A DNA stretch of 64,000 nt from assembly GCF_009730915.1 (NCBI RefSeq), contig NC_052479.1:1054001-1118000 (forward strand), written 5' to 3'. Positions 52,604 to 64,000 of this stretch are shown one piece after another. The DNA is from Dioscorea cayenensis subsp. rotundata (taxonomy: Eukaryota > Streptophyta > Magnoliopsida > Dioscoreales > Dioscoreaceae). The notes under the pieces are model-generated. The model was not told where the DNA came from, made no database searches, and worked only from the letters and a program-made list of their open reading frames with translations. Both the position numbers and the translations under genes were made by a program. Each line of letters opens with the position of its first letter. The stretch's first letter is position 1.

Positions 52604-54775
52604 GAGTCCTTTTTGTGTTTTGAGTGGATGAAGAATAACTCCATTTTGTTGAAATGGGGAGAGATTATATATAGTTATTATGTGTTGTTATGTTGTTTTG
52701 GGTTAAGTATTTTTCAAGTGATTGTTGTTGTATAATGAAGAACAAAAGGATGAATGAAATGTTGTTTAATTTAGTATATGATTTTATTGTTGCACAAAGT
52801 AAAATTTGGCCTCATGGTCACAATCCAAAAGAACAAAAACAGTCCACATTGTCTTCTACAACTTAGTGAGGCAAATCTCACCTCATTGGTGCAACCATTT
52901 GCTCTGTTTTTATTTTTCTTAACAAGAAACCAACTACTAAATTTCATAATAAATTCTGAAAGCAACTGTCTATATAAAGAAAGACTCCACACTACATAGA
53001 AATCAAGGTTGGTTCCATGCCTTTTTTTCAGACACAATCAAAATCTATGGAAATAGATTATTAAATCTCAATATAAACATGATAGTTCATCAATCAAATC
53101 TAAGCTTAAAACTAGTCATTTATGATCAACTGAACACCTTCCAAGTTTTTAACAAGCAAACAAAAAAAGATTTAGGTATATATATAGCACATCATTTTGT
53201 TTATATTGTAAAGGACAGAGTTACAAGAAAATTAATTAAGATTGCTCAAGTGGTTTTCTTCAAATAAATAAGGATGCTCATCAATCAAATCAACACAAGT
53301 ACTTGCCTTTCATTCCTGCATGCCTTCAATCATCATCATAAGGAACAAGATTACTTCATCTACAAAGTTTTACAGCGCAGTAAATATCAAAATAATTAAC
53401 AATCTCACATCGGTTAAATTTAAAAAATATAATCTGTATTACCTATCATGCTTTCTTAAGCTTTTGAATTAAATCAAATACAAATAAAAAAAAAAACACT
53501 AAAAACATAACCAGTAACCCATGACAATGATAATCTCATCTCACCATTTTTTAACTTTTTATAAATCAAATACTAATCTTCATTTAATATGCAAGCACTA
53601 GTTCTAAAATTTTTTTTTTTCTCAGTATAATCCGAAGATTGATCATCTAACTCGGTGTCCTTAACCAATCCAGTAATACAAGATTTTAAACTATAAATCT
53701 GTAACTACATACATTAGAAACTCATCTCCACCACATGCATCTAAAAGGACTCGCCTTTATCCAATTTGGTGATGCAAAATTTTAAACTACAAATCTACAA
53801 CCACATTAGGAATTCATCAACACCACGTGTATCTAACATGATTTGAACTTCAAGATTTTTGAAAATTATCACATGCATCCAACCCAACTCGAACTTGCAC
53901 ATTATCTCTTCATTGAAAAACCTGGTCTTGCTTTTTCTTTTGGGTTGTTACCGTTGGTTTTTACTTGTCTGTTTTTTTCTTTTTTTTAATAAAAGTATAA
54001 TAATCTAATTAGTCTTTTTTTAATTTTTCTTTCTCTTTTCCTTTTTAGTCCATTTTATTCCGAAGTGGATCAGCGTCAAAAAGTAAAGAATAGTCTGGAG
54101 CGTTTTCGAATAGAGGAACAAAAAGAGAAGTGGGAAAAAAATAAAAATAATTTTTGATTATACCTTTAGTAAAAATCATGATTTAACCTATTTTTTTATT
54201 TTAAAAACCCCTCCTGTCTCCAAAGATAATCTCACCAATATTTCCATCAATTTTGCTAATTATTAAATTTAATCATATATTTATATTTTAATTTTTTTTA
54301 TACCTCCTCCACACTCAATTATTTGTCTTTTATAACTCCAAATTCAATTATTATTAAAAATTAATGTACAACTTTGATTTCTTTTTTCTTTTATGTTTCT
54401 TTTTCATCATCACAAATTAAAAAGTTAATGAAATACACAAACATGAGCCAAAAGCTTCACATAAATTCACCAATCAAACTGAAACACATAATAATTCAAC
54501 CAAACATGTACCTAAACCAACCATTAGAAACTATTATGGAGAATATTAAAAAACAGAAAAAAATAAATAAATAAATAAATAAATTTTTGTTGAGAATTAC
54601 CAACCAGAAAACAATAAAAAAAGACCTCTTGCCCTAATTAACATTGCATTACTTCAAAAGTACAATTTTTTTAATACAAAGATCACTGAAACTCAAAATC
54701 CCCAAAAAGATGCAACCTTTAATACAACCCCACTGACCTCTCTTCTTGACAGCAAGACTTTGCCCAATCGAAACC
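52604..54775. other. Spacer between ABCG and histone H4 genes
   Basis: AT-rich spacer. It contains a diverged tandem duplication of period 96 (53665-53744 and 53761-53836, sharing the TTTTAAACTA-AAATCT core). A CTCACATCGGTTAAAT stretch at 53403 is of a type common in plant repeats. No gene is seen. Confidence 0.5.
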
Positions 54776-55117
<342 letters not shown>

Positions 55118-55195
55118 CTAGGACAAAGATTGAAGAAGAGGATCGAAAATTAGGGTTTTTGATTTTGAGGATGAGTTGATGGATGAGAAGGGATC

Positions 55196-55331
55196 TTATA
55201 TAATGTAATAAAGAAGAGGTTGATGAAGGGTTCGATCCACGAGAAATCAGCCAAGATGTTCCTGACCGTTCATTTTGAAAAATCAACGGTTGATAAGTGT
55301 TTCTTTTTTGTATGTTGGATTGATGACGTGG
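55196..55331 (-). promoter_or_regulatory. Histone H4 promoter: TATA box and CCACGTCA hexamer element
   Basis: TTATATAA at 55196-55203 lies 109 bases above the H4 start codon. CCACGTCA (minus strand) at 55324-55331, about 125 bases further up, is the plant histone hexamer-type element (ACGTCA) bound by bZIP factors and tied to S-phase expression. Confidence 0.7.
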
Positions 55332-56269
55332 CGAGCAGTGGAAATAGAGACATGTGCAATGCACGTGATATATGTATGTATAGAGGTATATATGTATGTG
55401 TATGTATGTATATATATGTATGTATAGAGGTTTCTTGTATTAGTTGTATGTAATTATTAATTCATTGAAATGCATAAGTTTGGTTATTATTGCAAATATT
55501 TTCGTATTTAAATAGGTATTTGTAAGTGCATAATTTTTTTAACTTGTTTTTATTAAAAATATATCAAGAACATTTCATATAAAAATAAATTAAATGGTCA
55601 TTGTCAAATAATGAATAGAAAGAAATAAATTCGTAATGTGCACAGACAAAAACTAATAATATTAATATTACTGCTGGTAATTAATTAGGTAGATGTAATG
55701 ACTCTAATGAGTGTCTGGTTTGGATTGGGGTTTAAAGTTACATTAAAATATTGTGTTGGGACAAAACTTACATTAAAATTTTAGTTTTAGAAGTAATAAT
55801 CGGGGTTTATTAATTTTAATAAAATTTAAAAGCCTCTATGAGATATATGAAAAAAAGCTACAACCGTAACAACAGCCAAGCAGTTAAAACACTTAATTTC
55901 CTGCATATGAACTACCTCCCAATATTGATATAATTTAAAAAAAAAAATGAATAAACTACAAATACAATAAAAATGAGGAGAAACATACAAACAAAAAATA
56001 GTATAAAAAATGTGTTTTTAAAATTGAAAACAATACCTTATATAAACACAGTCATCAATTTTCAGTTAAAAAAACAAAACACAAACTTTTGGATAGACTA
56101 ATATCAAACATTCAGAAAATAAATCTCCAAATCAAATGCATTTTTCCAAGACATTAAAATCCAAAAAATCACACACAAACACACAAATAAAAATAAAAAT
56201 AAAAAATATTTAATGCATGATGCTAAAAGAGAAGATTATATATATATATATATAGATCAATGACTTTGA
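55332..56269. other. Spacer upstream of histone H4, downstream of glucuronokinase
   Basis: It contains a (GTAT)n-like tract at about 55370-55430 and AT-rich sequence. GCCAAGCAGTTAAAACACTTAAT near 55873 resembles the A-box side of the SINE-like element in the second esterase gene. No gene is seen. Confidence 0.5.
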
Positions 56270-59200
56270 TCAGGTTGAAAGGGTTTTGAGGTCTTCATCT
56301 GTAAGAAGGGGAGGTACAACCAAGGCCTGCTGCACAATGAAACCTGCTTCTCTGCAAGCCTTCTCAAGAAGCTTGACTTGTTCAGTTCCATCAGGGCAAA
56401 ATGCAACTACAGCTCCTCCACTGCCTGTAAACTTTGCAGCTGCACCTACACTTCGCGCCGTCTCGATCATTTTGATGTTAAGGGAACCTAAAACTTCATC
56501 TCCAAACATTTGTCTAAATCAAACATAAAACATTGTCTATCAAAGATGAGTTTCATGATCTCAGAATTATCACGGAGAATGCTGATGCAGAGTATTAAAT
56601 GAAGTAACTATGCATCATTGTTTGTTTACCTCCTCAGATCGAAGTTACGGTTCATTAGTTTGGTCAGTTCAGTATGATTTTTTGCAAGCAAAACCTCACG
56701 ACCATCAACTCCTATCTTTCGCAACCTCTTTCATAGACGATATTATAAATTTGTCTCCTTCTAGCCACCTCTTCCGAACTGTGCTGTGCACCTAGCATCA
56801 ACACATGGTTGTGGCAAGTACTCAAAGGTGTAAGACTAAAAAATTCAGGATATATCAGCATATTAATAGCAGTCAATTAATCATGCTATATCAAAGACTT
56901 ACCAAGAAAAACATTTAGTAAAAGTTTAATTATCAGTTAAATGTTCCTCTAATACCATTTTCACTAGCCCACTTAATAATGGATTATGCAAGTTATAACA
57001 ATTAATGGCAGTTTGACACAAAAGCTATCAGCAGATAGATCAAGTTATAACAATGGTTGTGCTTGAAGTAACTTTATTGTTCTCATGGACAGCTTATGAT
57101 TTTTCGGACTTTCTTGAAGCAATTCAGGATCAAAGTTTAGCTTCTTTGGTGCATGGGGATCAATGACTGAACTGAGAAGTAAAGATGAAGGGCAGTAGAA
57201 CTTTGGTAGAGATTCAGTCATAAGGTTCAAGCTCACTGATGCTCCATCCACAATATTAAGTTACTCTATAGATTGAGTGTTATAGCACCATAAATTCAAA
57301 TAAACTGAACTAATCAAGAAGAAAATCTAGTGATGAAGAGATATTGTTCCCTTGATTAAAAGAGATGGCAACAACAATAGAATGGTTTAAAAAACAAAAA
57401 AGAAGCAAAAATACAATCAAAAACTAACCTTTCCTGAGTCACTTGGATTCTCTGCATAAACAAGATAAAGAGGAGGGAGAAGGCTAATGTCCATAGGTGT
57501 GTACTTGCCATGTCCCAGCTTATTCAAACATTCCTTGCTAAAATCCTGAAAATATAATGCCTTAAAAGCATAACACAAATCCAAGCATGAAGATTTCCGA
57601 CACAAAGAACTAAAGTATCCCCCTATTTACTCTCATCATTTGGTCCAAGACCCACAGATTGGCTCAAGGCCCAAGCCTAATCTAAAATTAATGTTTGACG
57701 AGTAAGTCCAAACCCGACCGAAATAAACCATGAATTGGATATGGATATCATTTTTCGAGTCAGCCCTTTTGAATTTTGGTTGACCCTATAATCTGACCCG
57801 TTGAATTTATTATTAAATATTAATAATAGAAATTTAAAAATATATATATTACAAATTGATTGATTTTGATAAGCTCATCAAACAAGGGAGCTAACAAGCT
57901 AACTAGTTAACAGTCATGGGCATAAACTATTCATGAGGCACCGTTGGATATGGACTTGGGCTTGGTCAAAGCCTCAATTTTTTGGGCCGGCTCACCCAAG
58001 CCCGGCCCAATGATGAGAGTAACTCGCTATAATGTCACTCTTTTAAGAAGTCAAAAATTAAATACCATATCAACAAGACCGCCATAAACTTGTGCAACCC
58101 GATCTTGAAGACCAGCAATAATACCAAGTTCTTTTTCTGCAGCAAGAATCAAATCAGGTCTGATTTCAACTTTTATGAGGTGCCTGACTTTGTAGAAATC
58201 AAGAAGGCAGTTCAATGCAGCACAAACAATTGCACTAGAACCTGAAAGCCCTGTCTGAAATTAAGCTCAAAATAAGTCATTCCTTTAAGCAAAAATGTAT
58301 TTTTGATTGTGCAAACTAAGAACATACTTATTTTGTGTGTTGTGTGTAGGCATCAAATCAACATCCAGTAAGACTATATATGTTGGTTCAAGGTCAATCA
58401 AACAATCTATCAAGTGAATAATAATAAAAAAAAAATTTACCTGGCGAGGAATATTGGTGTCATAAGAAAGTGTAAAATTCCCCTTCTTTAACTCAATGTT
58501 ATTATCAGAACAATATTTGTAGAACACTTTACAGAGCGCCATAAGCAAGCGCACACCTCCATAATAACCTTCACTCTCCAACCTTTTAATCTGCCCAAAT
58601 AATGACCATCACAAAATGAATTAAATTAATAGCAACCAAATACATTCATATACTAATTCTACAACTTTTCAAGGGTTGATAACATGGGAGGCTAAGTACC
58701 ACAGTTCCCCTGCTGGTCCCAAAAGTTTGCTATCCCCTACATTTATTTACCATATTATTTGTTCAATCAATGCCTGGTTGAAAAGATGCAGCATTATGAT
58801 CTCCAATCTGATTTCTCATAAATAAAAATGCATACATTATGCTTGGATTAAAAAAAAAACAGAGGGAATTAAAAAACCAAGAAAAGAAGATTGTGTTCAT
58901 GTTCTGGTTCTTCAAAGAAACTATATTGAAAATTTTTCATTTTCTTTTTACTTTCACCAACTTCCATTATTTTCTTTCCAATGTACCAAAAATATATTTT
59001 TTATATAAAATTGATTAACTAAATAAACTAAATTCTTAACACACTAAATTTTATTTTAATAAATGTGAATAAACCACGACTTTATTAAAAAATAAAAACA
59101 AGAGAACAAGATAAACACTGAAAAGAAAAAGAACAGAATAAAACAACAGACTGAAAAAATAAAATAAAATAAAATAACGACAACAGACTGAAACTTTACC

Positions 59201-59858
59201 AAGGACGAGGTTTACAAAACCCAAAAGATAAAAAAATAGAAAAGAAGAGAGATAATTGGGAAGGCAACCTCCTGGAGACACAGGCCTATCCTAACTACTG
59301 AAGAGAGTGGATTACTCCTGGGAGATGGCAAACTATTTATTAATATCATCAAACTATGTTTTTTTTAAATTTAAACATGATGATATAATGGCAGCATTTT
59401 CACATTAATTAAGCAGTTTTGTGTGATATTTTTGTTTAAATTTTTACATTTAAATGAATACACACACCAAGAAACAACAATCAGGAAATTCAATCAAGAA
59501 CAATATGAAAAAACCAAAAAAAATTCAAATCTCAAAACAATAAAACCCTAATCAAGAAAGGGCAAAGGAAATGAGGGATTAAAACAAAAATGGGAGATCA
59601 GAGATCCAAATCATCCAATAATAAGGGTTTAAGACGGGAATTAGCTCATACGAGATGTCCGATGGAGGAGAAGGAGACGAGATCATGGACAGGGTGTGGT
59701 TTGATGACGAGATCCGGCGAGGGTTGAAGCCGGGCGGAGGCCCAGAAATTGGCGAGCGAGAAGGAGATGGTGTGGCCATAGTAGACGTCGCTGGGGTTGC
59801 CGAGAAGACCTATACGAGCATAGGCCTTGTGCTCGATGATCGCCTCGTCGGTGGACAT
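56270..59858 (-). CDS. GLCAK: Glucuronokinase (GHMP kinase); one apparent one-base insertion
   Basis: The enzyme phosphorylates D-glucuronic acid to glucuronate 1-phosphate in the inositol oxygenation route to UDP-glucuronate, a precursor of pectin and xylan. Exons (minus): 59858-59652, 58590-58441, 58254-58066, 57545-57429, 56791-56630 and 56513-56270, giving 355 residues against about 362 in Arabidopsis. Motifs: N-terminal [27 protein letters not shown]-binding [10 protein letters not shown] (from residue 120), [27 protein letters not shown], and C-terminal [14 protein letters not shown]. One extra base in the T-run 56717-56719 (plus strand) breaks exon 5 between MKEVAK and IGVDGREVL; splice phases agree only without it, so an assembly error is likely. 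Intron 3 holds an inverted-repeat element. Confidence 0.92.
57627..58022. mobile_element. Inverted-repeat DNA element in glucuronokinase intron 3
   Basis: A 396-base block begins TTACTCTCATCATTTGG and ends with the inverse of TTACTCTCATCATTGG. Inside each end come GGCCCAAGCC-type words, and the right end holds GGGCCGGCTCACCCAAGCC. Flanks CCCCCTAT and CTCGCTAT agree at six of eight bases, which would fit an old 8-base target duplication of hAT type. There is no coding frame. Confidence 0.65.
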
Positions 59859-61134
59859 TGGCAAGGCCGACGAGGATCGCTCGCGCTCTTGTTTGCTTCT
59901 CTCCGTCGTTGTCGTCGCGCGTCGCCGCTGTCGAGATGCACGAGTGATCCAATCTGGTTTCCTTTTATAAGACGGAAGGGCAAAGTATTAAAGTGGGACC
60001 CATGCATGATGGGTGATTGATAAGAAAATCGATTTTATTGGGAAAATTAAAGTTTTTTCATTACTGTGATTTTGACTAATTATGACGTCAGCTTGAGTTA
60101 ATATTTATCCATTTTGAAATAGATTACATGTAAATATATATATATTTATTGTGATAAGTCATCGTCAGAACTCAGTAGATAAAACAAAAAACAAAAGAGA
60201 CAATTGAATAAAAAAACATACTTAAAACATGCAAAATAGAGAATCAATAATTGAGAAATTTTATATATATCCCGATGGTAACTATTTATTTTGCGATTAA
60301 AAGATCCCGAGGTTGAATCTCTAGTATTATAATTCATGTTCAAAATTATTTGTGAGAGTTTTTGTGTAAAAAAATTAATTAAGTTTATACTGAGTTTAAA
60401 AAATCATATATATCCCAATGACTGAGCTTATACTGAGTTTAGATGATTTAATTGTTTATCAACAATGAATGATTTGAATCCAACCGGATCCGTTAGAAAC
60501 ACACCCTCTATGTATATAATTATTTAATTTAGATGTGAGCTCAAAAATCAATCTGCTGATACTACTATGCTGTTCCATATTTATACACAAGAATTGGATG
60601 GGAACAAACAGAAATTCTAAAAAAAATATTTATATCCTACTTCAAAAAATGTTTACTTAAACCTCTGTATAATTTTTTTCCCAAAGTTGATTATCGTTTA
60701 ACTTCTTTTTCCATTTGGAAAAAAATAAACAAATAATAAGCAAATGATTCCAACAACTCATTTTCATAAAAACATACAAACTATTTTTCTAAACTTTTAA
60801 GTCAAGCACTTTGACTGATTTTTTTAGATTTTAGACTTCGGACACTAATAGCAAGAAATTTTAAGGAGAAAAAAAAACACAAATGACAAACAGTCAACAC
60901 AATCTTATTAATCAAGCAGAAAACTGTCCTAAAGTCATCTGATCAAACATAGCACGCAACCAGAATAAAAGCACAATAAATATTTGAAAACTCCTACAGA
61001 CACAATATAAGCAAATAAGAGACTATTCAGAATGCAAATAAGAAATCAGTTCTGCAACATAACACTGGTAACTTATTTTGTTCATGCAAAGTGTATTGCA
61101 TGATATCAGGAAAAGCAAGAAGAGACTGGATCAA
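59859..61134. other. Spacer between glucuronokinase and RS2Z genes
   Basis: The left part is the glucuronokinase promoter. At about 60270-60330 a stretch with CCCGATGGTAAC and GAGGTTGAATCTC resembles a Pol III A box and B box of a SINE. The rest is AT-rich and holds the RS2Z 3' UTR at the right. No gene is seen. Confidence 0.5.
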
Positions 61135-63222
61135 TCAGTCCTGAGGGGACTCGCTTCCCCTGGGCGATGATGCATGATTGCCATCATCTCTGTCATCCAT
61201 TGGGCTAGCGCCACGGCCATTGGTGTCGGGGCTGCGGTACCGGGCTGGGCTCCGGCTGTCATCTCTGTTCTCCCTCCTAGGGCTCTCGCTGTAATCGGAC
61301 CCATTGCGCTCCTGTTCAGGTTGCCTGTGTTCCTTAGCAACAGGGCTAAGACGATCTCTAGGGCTCCGGCTACCAATCGGGGAGGCACTGTGGCTGCGGC
61401 TTGGTGGTGGGCTCTTTTTGGGCACAGGACTTCTGCTACCCCTTGGGCTCCTTGACCTTCTCTCGTCTCTTTCAGTGCTGCGTCCTGATCTCTTCGGAGG
61501 TGGGGTCCTTGATCGGCTGGCAAGCAAGCATTGTAAACGTCAAACAACGAGGATAAACACATGCAGTGCCCTCGCTAAAATCTCAGCGGATCTTTCAAAA
61601 ACATGACAAATCAGCCACTTGCATGGTTATGGTAGATCACAAAAGCAAGACAAGGGATGGAGTTCAGCCATCAAAGTGAGACAAACCATGACTTTGATAA
61701 TTAAAGAGAAATAAAGTAAACACCACACCTGTAGCTCCGGCTTCGACTGTAGCTTCTGCTCCGACTCCTACCACCACGATAAGGAGATGGAGAACGAGAA
61801 TAGCTCCTGCCACTGCCACGCCTGACATAGAATGTTATAGTAAAACTAGTGCCAAGGAACATGCACATAAACAAAAATGGGAAGAGTGGCTAAGAAGTGC
61901 CTACTTAAGATTCTTAGGACTGTTCTGACAGTTTCGCTCTATGTGTCCTCTTTCTCCACAGCGATAGCATTTGTTTTTCCAGTCTCCAGCTTTGCAATCT
62001 CGAGCCCAATGCCCATCAATCCCACAATTGAAGCAACGACCAGATCCAGGAGGTGGCCCTCTTCCTAGATATTCTCGAGAACCTCTAGGTCCCTGCATTA
62101 CAATTACAGAGATTAAAGACAACATATAACTAAAATATACATGCTCAGATGCCCTGGAACAAAATTATAATCTGAACTTCTGTATTTAAATGTAAATATC
62201 TAAATAAGAGACATACCCCCCTAGCAAATTCTACAATAATGCGACTTCCATCAAACTCCCGACCATCCAAGCTGTATCTTGCATCATCAGCATCCCTTGG
62301 ATCGCTAAACTCCTATAAATTTGTACAATGGAACAGAAAACAAAAAAAATGCAAAAACAACCACAATAGGATAAAACAACCTGGACTTTAAAGGCAATAA
62401 CAAAACAGTTATGTTGCAAAAGAGTTTTGCAACAATATCAAGGAGACCACAAAATAAAAGATTATTCAAACTCAAAATAAAAACAATGATTCAAAAAAAA
62501 AAAGGAAGAAATACTTACAACAAAGGCGAAATCATGCTTCATATCCACGTCCCGTACTCTGCGGAAATGGTTGCCAGAAATAGTAAGCCCATCATGACTA
62601 AGTTCCGAAGGGAATCATACTTCGCCCATCAGATGAATAAAACACCACTTCGAGATTGTTGCGATTTCCAAATAAAACATGCAATAACGTTACACAAAGA
62701 ATCGCCAAAGTCTATACATTGCAAGAATGGCCACCAATTGCACCATGGGCACCCTCTCACCATATAGACCTCCAGGCTGGGCAAAATGCCCAACAACCTT
62801 CAACAAGATTATTACAGTTAAAAAAACACAACACCTGGGGGTTCTCATAACATAACAGAAAAAAATAACGTGAACCCAAGCACAGAATGCTTGACTGGCA
62901 ACGGACAATTGATGGTCAACCAAGTTACCCTAAAACCTTCTCCCGAATACAGGCGCCCACTAAAAAAGGTTCACAGTAGAAAATCATGCTAACTGGTCTT
63001 AAGAAGACACTTGACTTTTGTTAGTGGCAATCATCATCATGCAACCATAAACACCTTAATTTAGATGAATATATCATAATACATCACACAATATTGGAAA
63101 AAATTAAATCACAACCTTCCGTATCTGCTGAAGAGGTGCTCCAAATCACGAGAGCGAGTGCGCGAGGACAAACGCCCAACATACAATCTTGTGTTGCCAT
63201 ATCGATCATCATAACGAGGCAT
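61135..63222 (-). CDS. RS2Z: SR splicing factor, RS2Z subfamily (two zinc knuckles)
   Basis: This plant-specific SR protein acts in nuclear pre-mRNA splicing and splice-site choice. Exons (minus): 63222-63116, 62558-62519, 62312-62217, 62092-61905, 61821-61729 and 61516-61135, giving 301 residues against about 284-290 for Arabidopsis RS2Z32/33. The RRM (about residues 10-80) has RNP2 TRLYVGRL and RNP1 DFAFVEF, split by introns. Two CCHC knuckles follow at Cys101-Cys114 and Cys123-Cys136. Then come an RS domain ([13 protein letters not shown] onward) and a long SP-rich tail ending [11 protein letters not shown]. The start is preceded by TTGCAG/AAATG, an acceptor, so a 5' UTR intron probably runs right from 63225. 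Long intron 1 (557 bases) is the place where relatives are alternatively spliced. Confidence 0.95.
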
Positions 63223-63225
63223 TTC

Positions 63226-64000
63226 TGCAACAGAAGAATAACAAAAAAATTCAAACAATACAAAAGCACAAATCATGAAAAGGATACCAAAGCTAATCCA
63301 CAAAACCAAGTAAAATATTGAAACATAAATAAGGCAAAAACCACATACTAATGATGAATCAAAAATAAGTATCACAACACAATCATCAAGAGAAAAAAAT
63401 ATATGTTGAGATAAAACTAGAATACCACGCTCACATACAACTAAAGAAAAAGAAACATTTTCAAGAATGGTGGATTACTAGCTAAGAGAGAAAATAATAG
63501 GGTCACCAAATTTTTGGCAATCAAGCACATGAAAAAGAATTGGAGTTTGATCAATCAAATGACTTCATGGTTAAGCAACACTGATTAAATCATGCATGTT
63601 TATTAATCAGCAATAAATAGTGCATGTCCGTGTGTGCCATCTTTTATGCATTATCAAGCCCAAAATTATACTAATTCATCTCTATCTACACAAAATTGCG
63701 ACCAAATAATGCCGCTAAACAAATACGCCTGAACTTGCTTGCGAATTAATGAAACAGTATAGATGATTAAATCAAAATCATTAGTCAATAAAAGCCCACA
63801 GAATTGAATCCAATACCACGAAAAAATAATTCTTGACGACAGGAAAATACAGCATAATTCCGTAATTAAAAAAAAACTTTAATGATTTAGATCCTGAAAC
63901 AAAAACCAGGATAATCAAAATCCGAAAGTTTCCAAAATTTCGACTGTTTACCAATCCAGAACCATGAATCAAAACTAAAAGAATGAATCACTAAAAACCC
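63226..64000. other. Probable 5' UTR intron and leader of the RS2Z gene
   Basis: The acceptor TTCTGTTGCAG on the minus strand at about 63235-63225 lies just before the RS2Z start codon. No upstream coding exon is seen, so this AT-rich stretch is most likely a 5' UTR intron; its donor is not identified and may lie beyond the window. Confidence 0.5.

Noticed and set aside
53395-53480. CTCACATCGGTTAAAT stretch resembling a retroelement terminal region
   Set aside because: No paired terminal repeat, primer-binding site or target duplication could be found, so I do not call an element.
61131-61562. 143-codon minus-strand frame beside the RS domain
   Set aside because: It is an out-of-frame reading of the RS2Z last exon; the phase-correct frame gives the RS/SP-rich tail.

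Overview
This is nuclear DNA of a flowering plant. The genes have GT-AG introns, AT-rich introns and spacers, and plant-specific families: CrRLK1L receptor kinase, dirigent protein, chalcone isomerase, RS2Z splicing factor and MAKR regulator. Gene density, at one gene per 4-5 kb, and short TE remnants suggest a compact genome. A non-grass monocot is my guess, but nothing in the window proves it.

Layout from left to right: RuvB-like 1 helicase (minus, 3' end cut by the window edge) sits head-to-head with a YrdC/Sua5-type tRNA threonylcarbamoyladenosine synthase (plus). Next come a dirigent protein (plus), two tandem caffeoylshikimate esterase/monoacylglycerol-lipase-like genes (minus), a 1-kb assembly gap embedded in a roughly 3.3-kb duplicated segment, a pectate lyase-like gene (minus), a MAKR-type kinase regulator (minus), a lipin-type phosphatidate phosphatase (minus), chalcone isomerase (plus), an intronless CrRLK1L receptor kinase (plus), an intronless ABCG half-transporter (plus), histone H4 (minus), glucuronokinase (minus) and an RS2Z-type SR splicing factor (minus). 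I resolved exon structures for every multi-exon gene by matching reading phase across each splice junction. Lengths agree with the families.

Several products act on the cell wall or phenylpropanoid metabolism: dirigent and CSE-like proteins (lignin), pectate lyase-like protein and glucuronokinase (pectin and UDP-glucuronate supply), CrRLK1L (wall sensing), ABCG (possible suberin or cutin export) and chalcone isomerase (flavonoids). This may be chance and no operon-like control is implied.

Two assembly problems matter to a reader. First, the sequence on the left of the N-gap repeats on its right, as expected of two overlapping contig ends that were not merged. Second, four otherwise intact host genes carry single-base insertions in short homopolymers (six in all), which look like sequencing errors rather than decay. 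Mobile DNA is modest: a clear 561-bp hAT-type element with 8-bp target duplications, a second probable hAT-like element rich in GAGCTCG words, a foldback element with about 195-bp inverted repeats, an inverted-repeat element in a glucuronokinase intron, and short retroposed insertions with target duplications. I found no RNA gene, CRISPR array, or convincing undescribed system.
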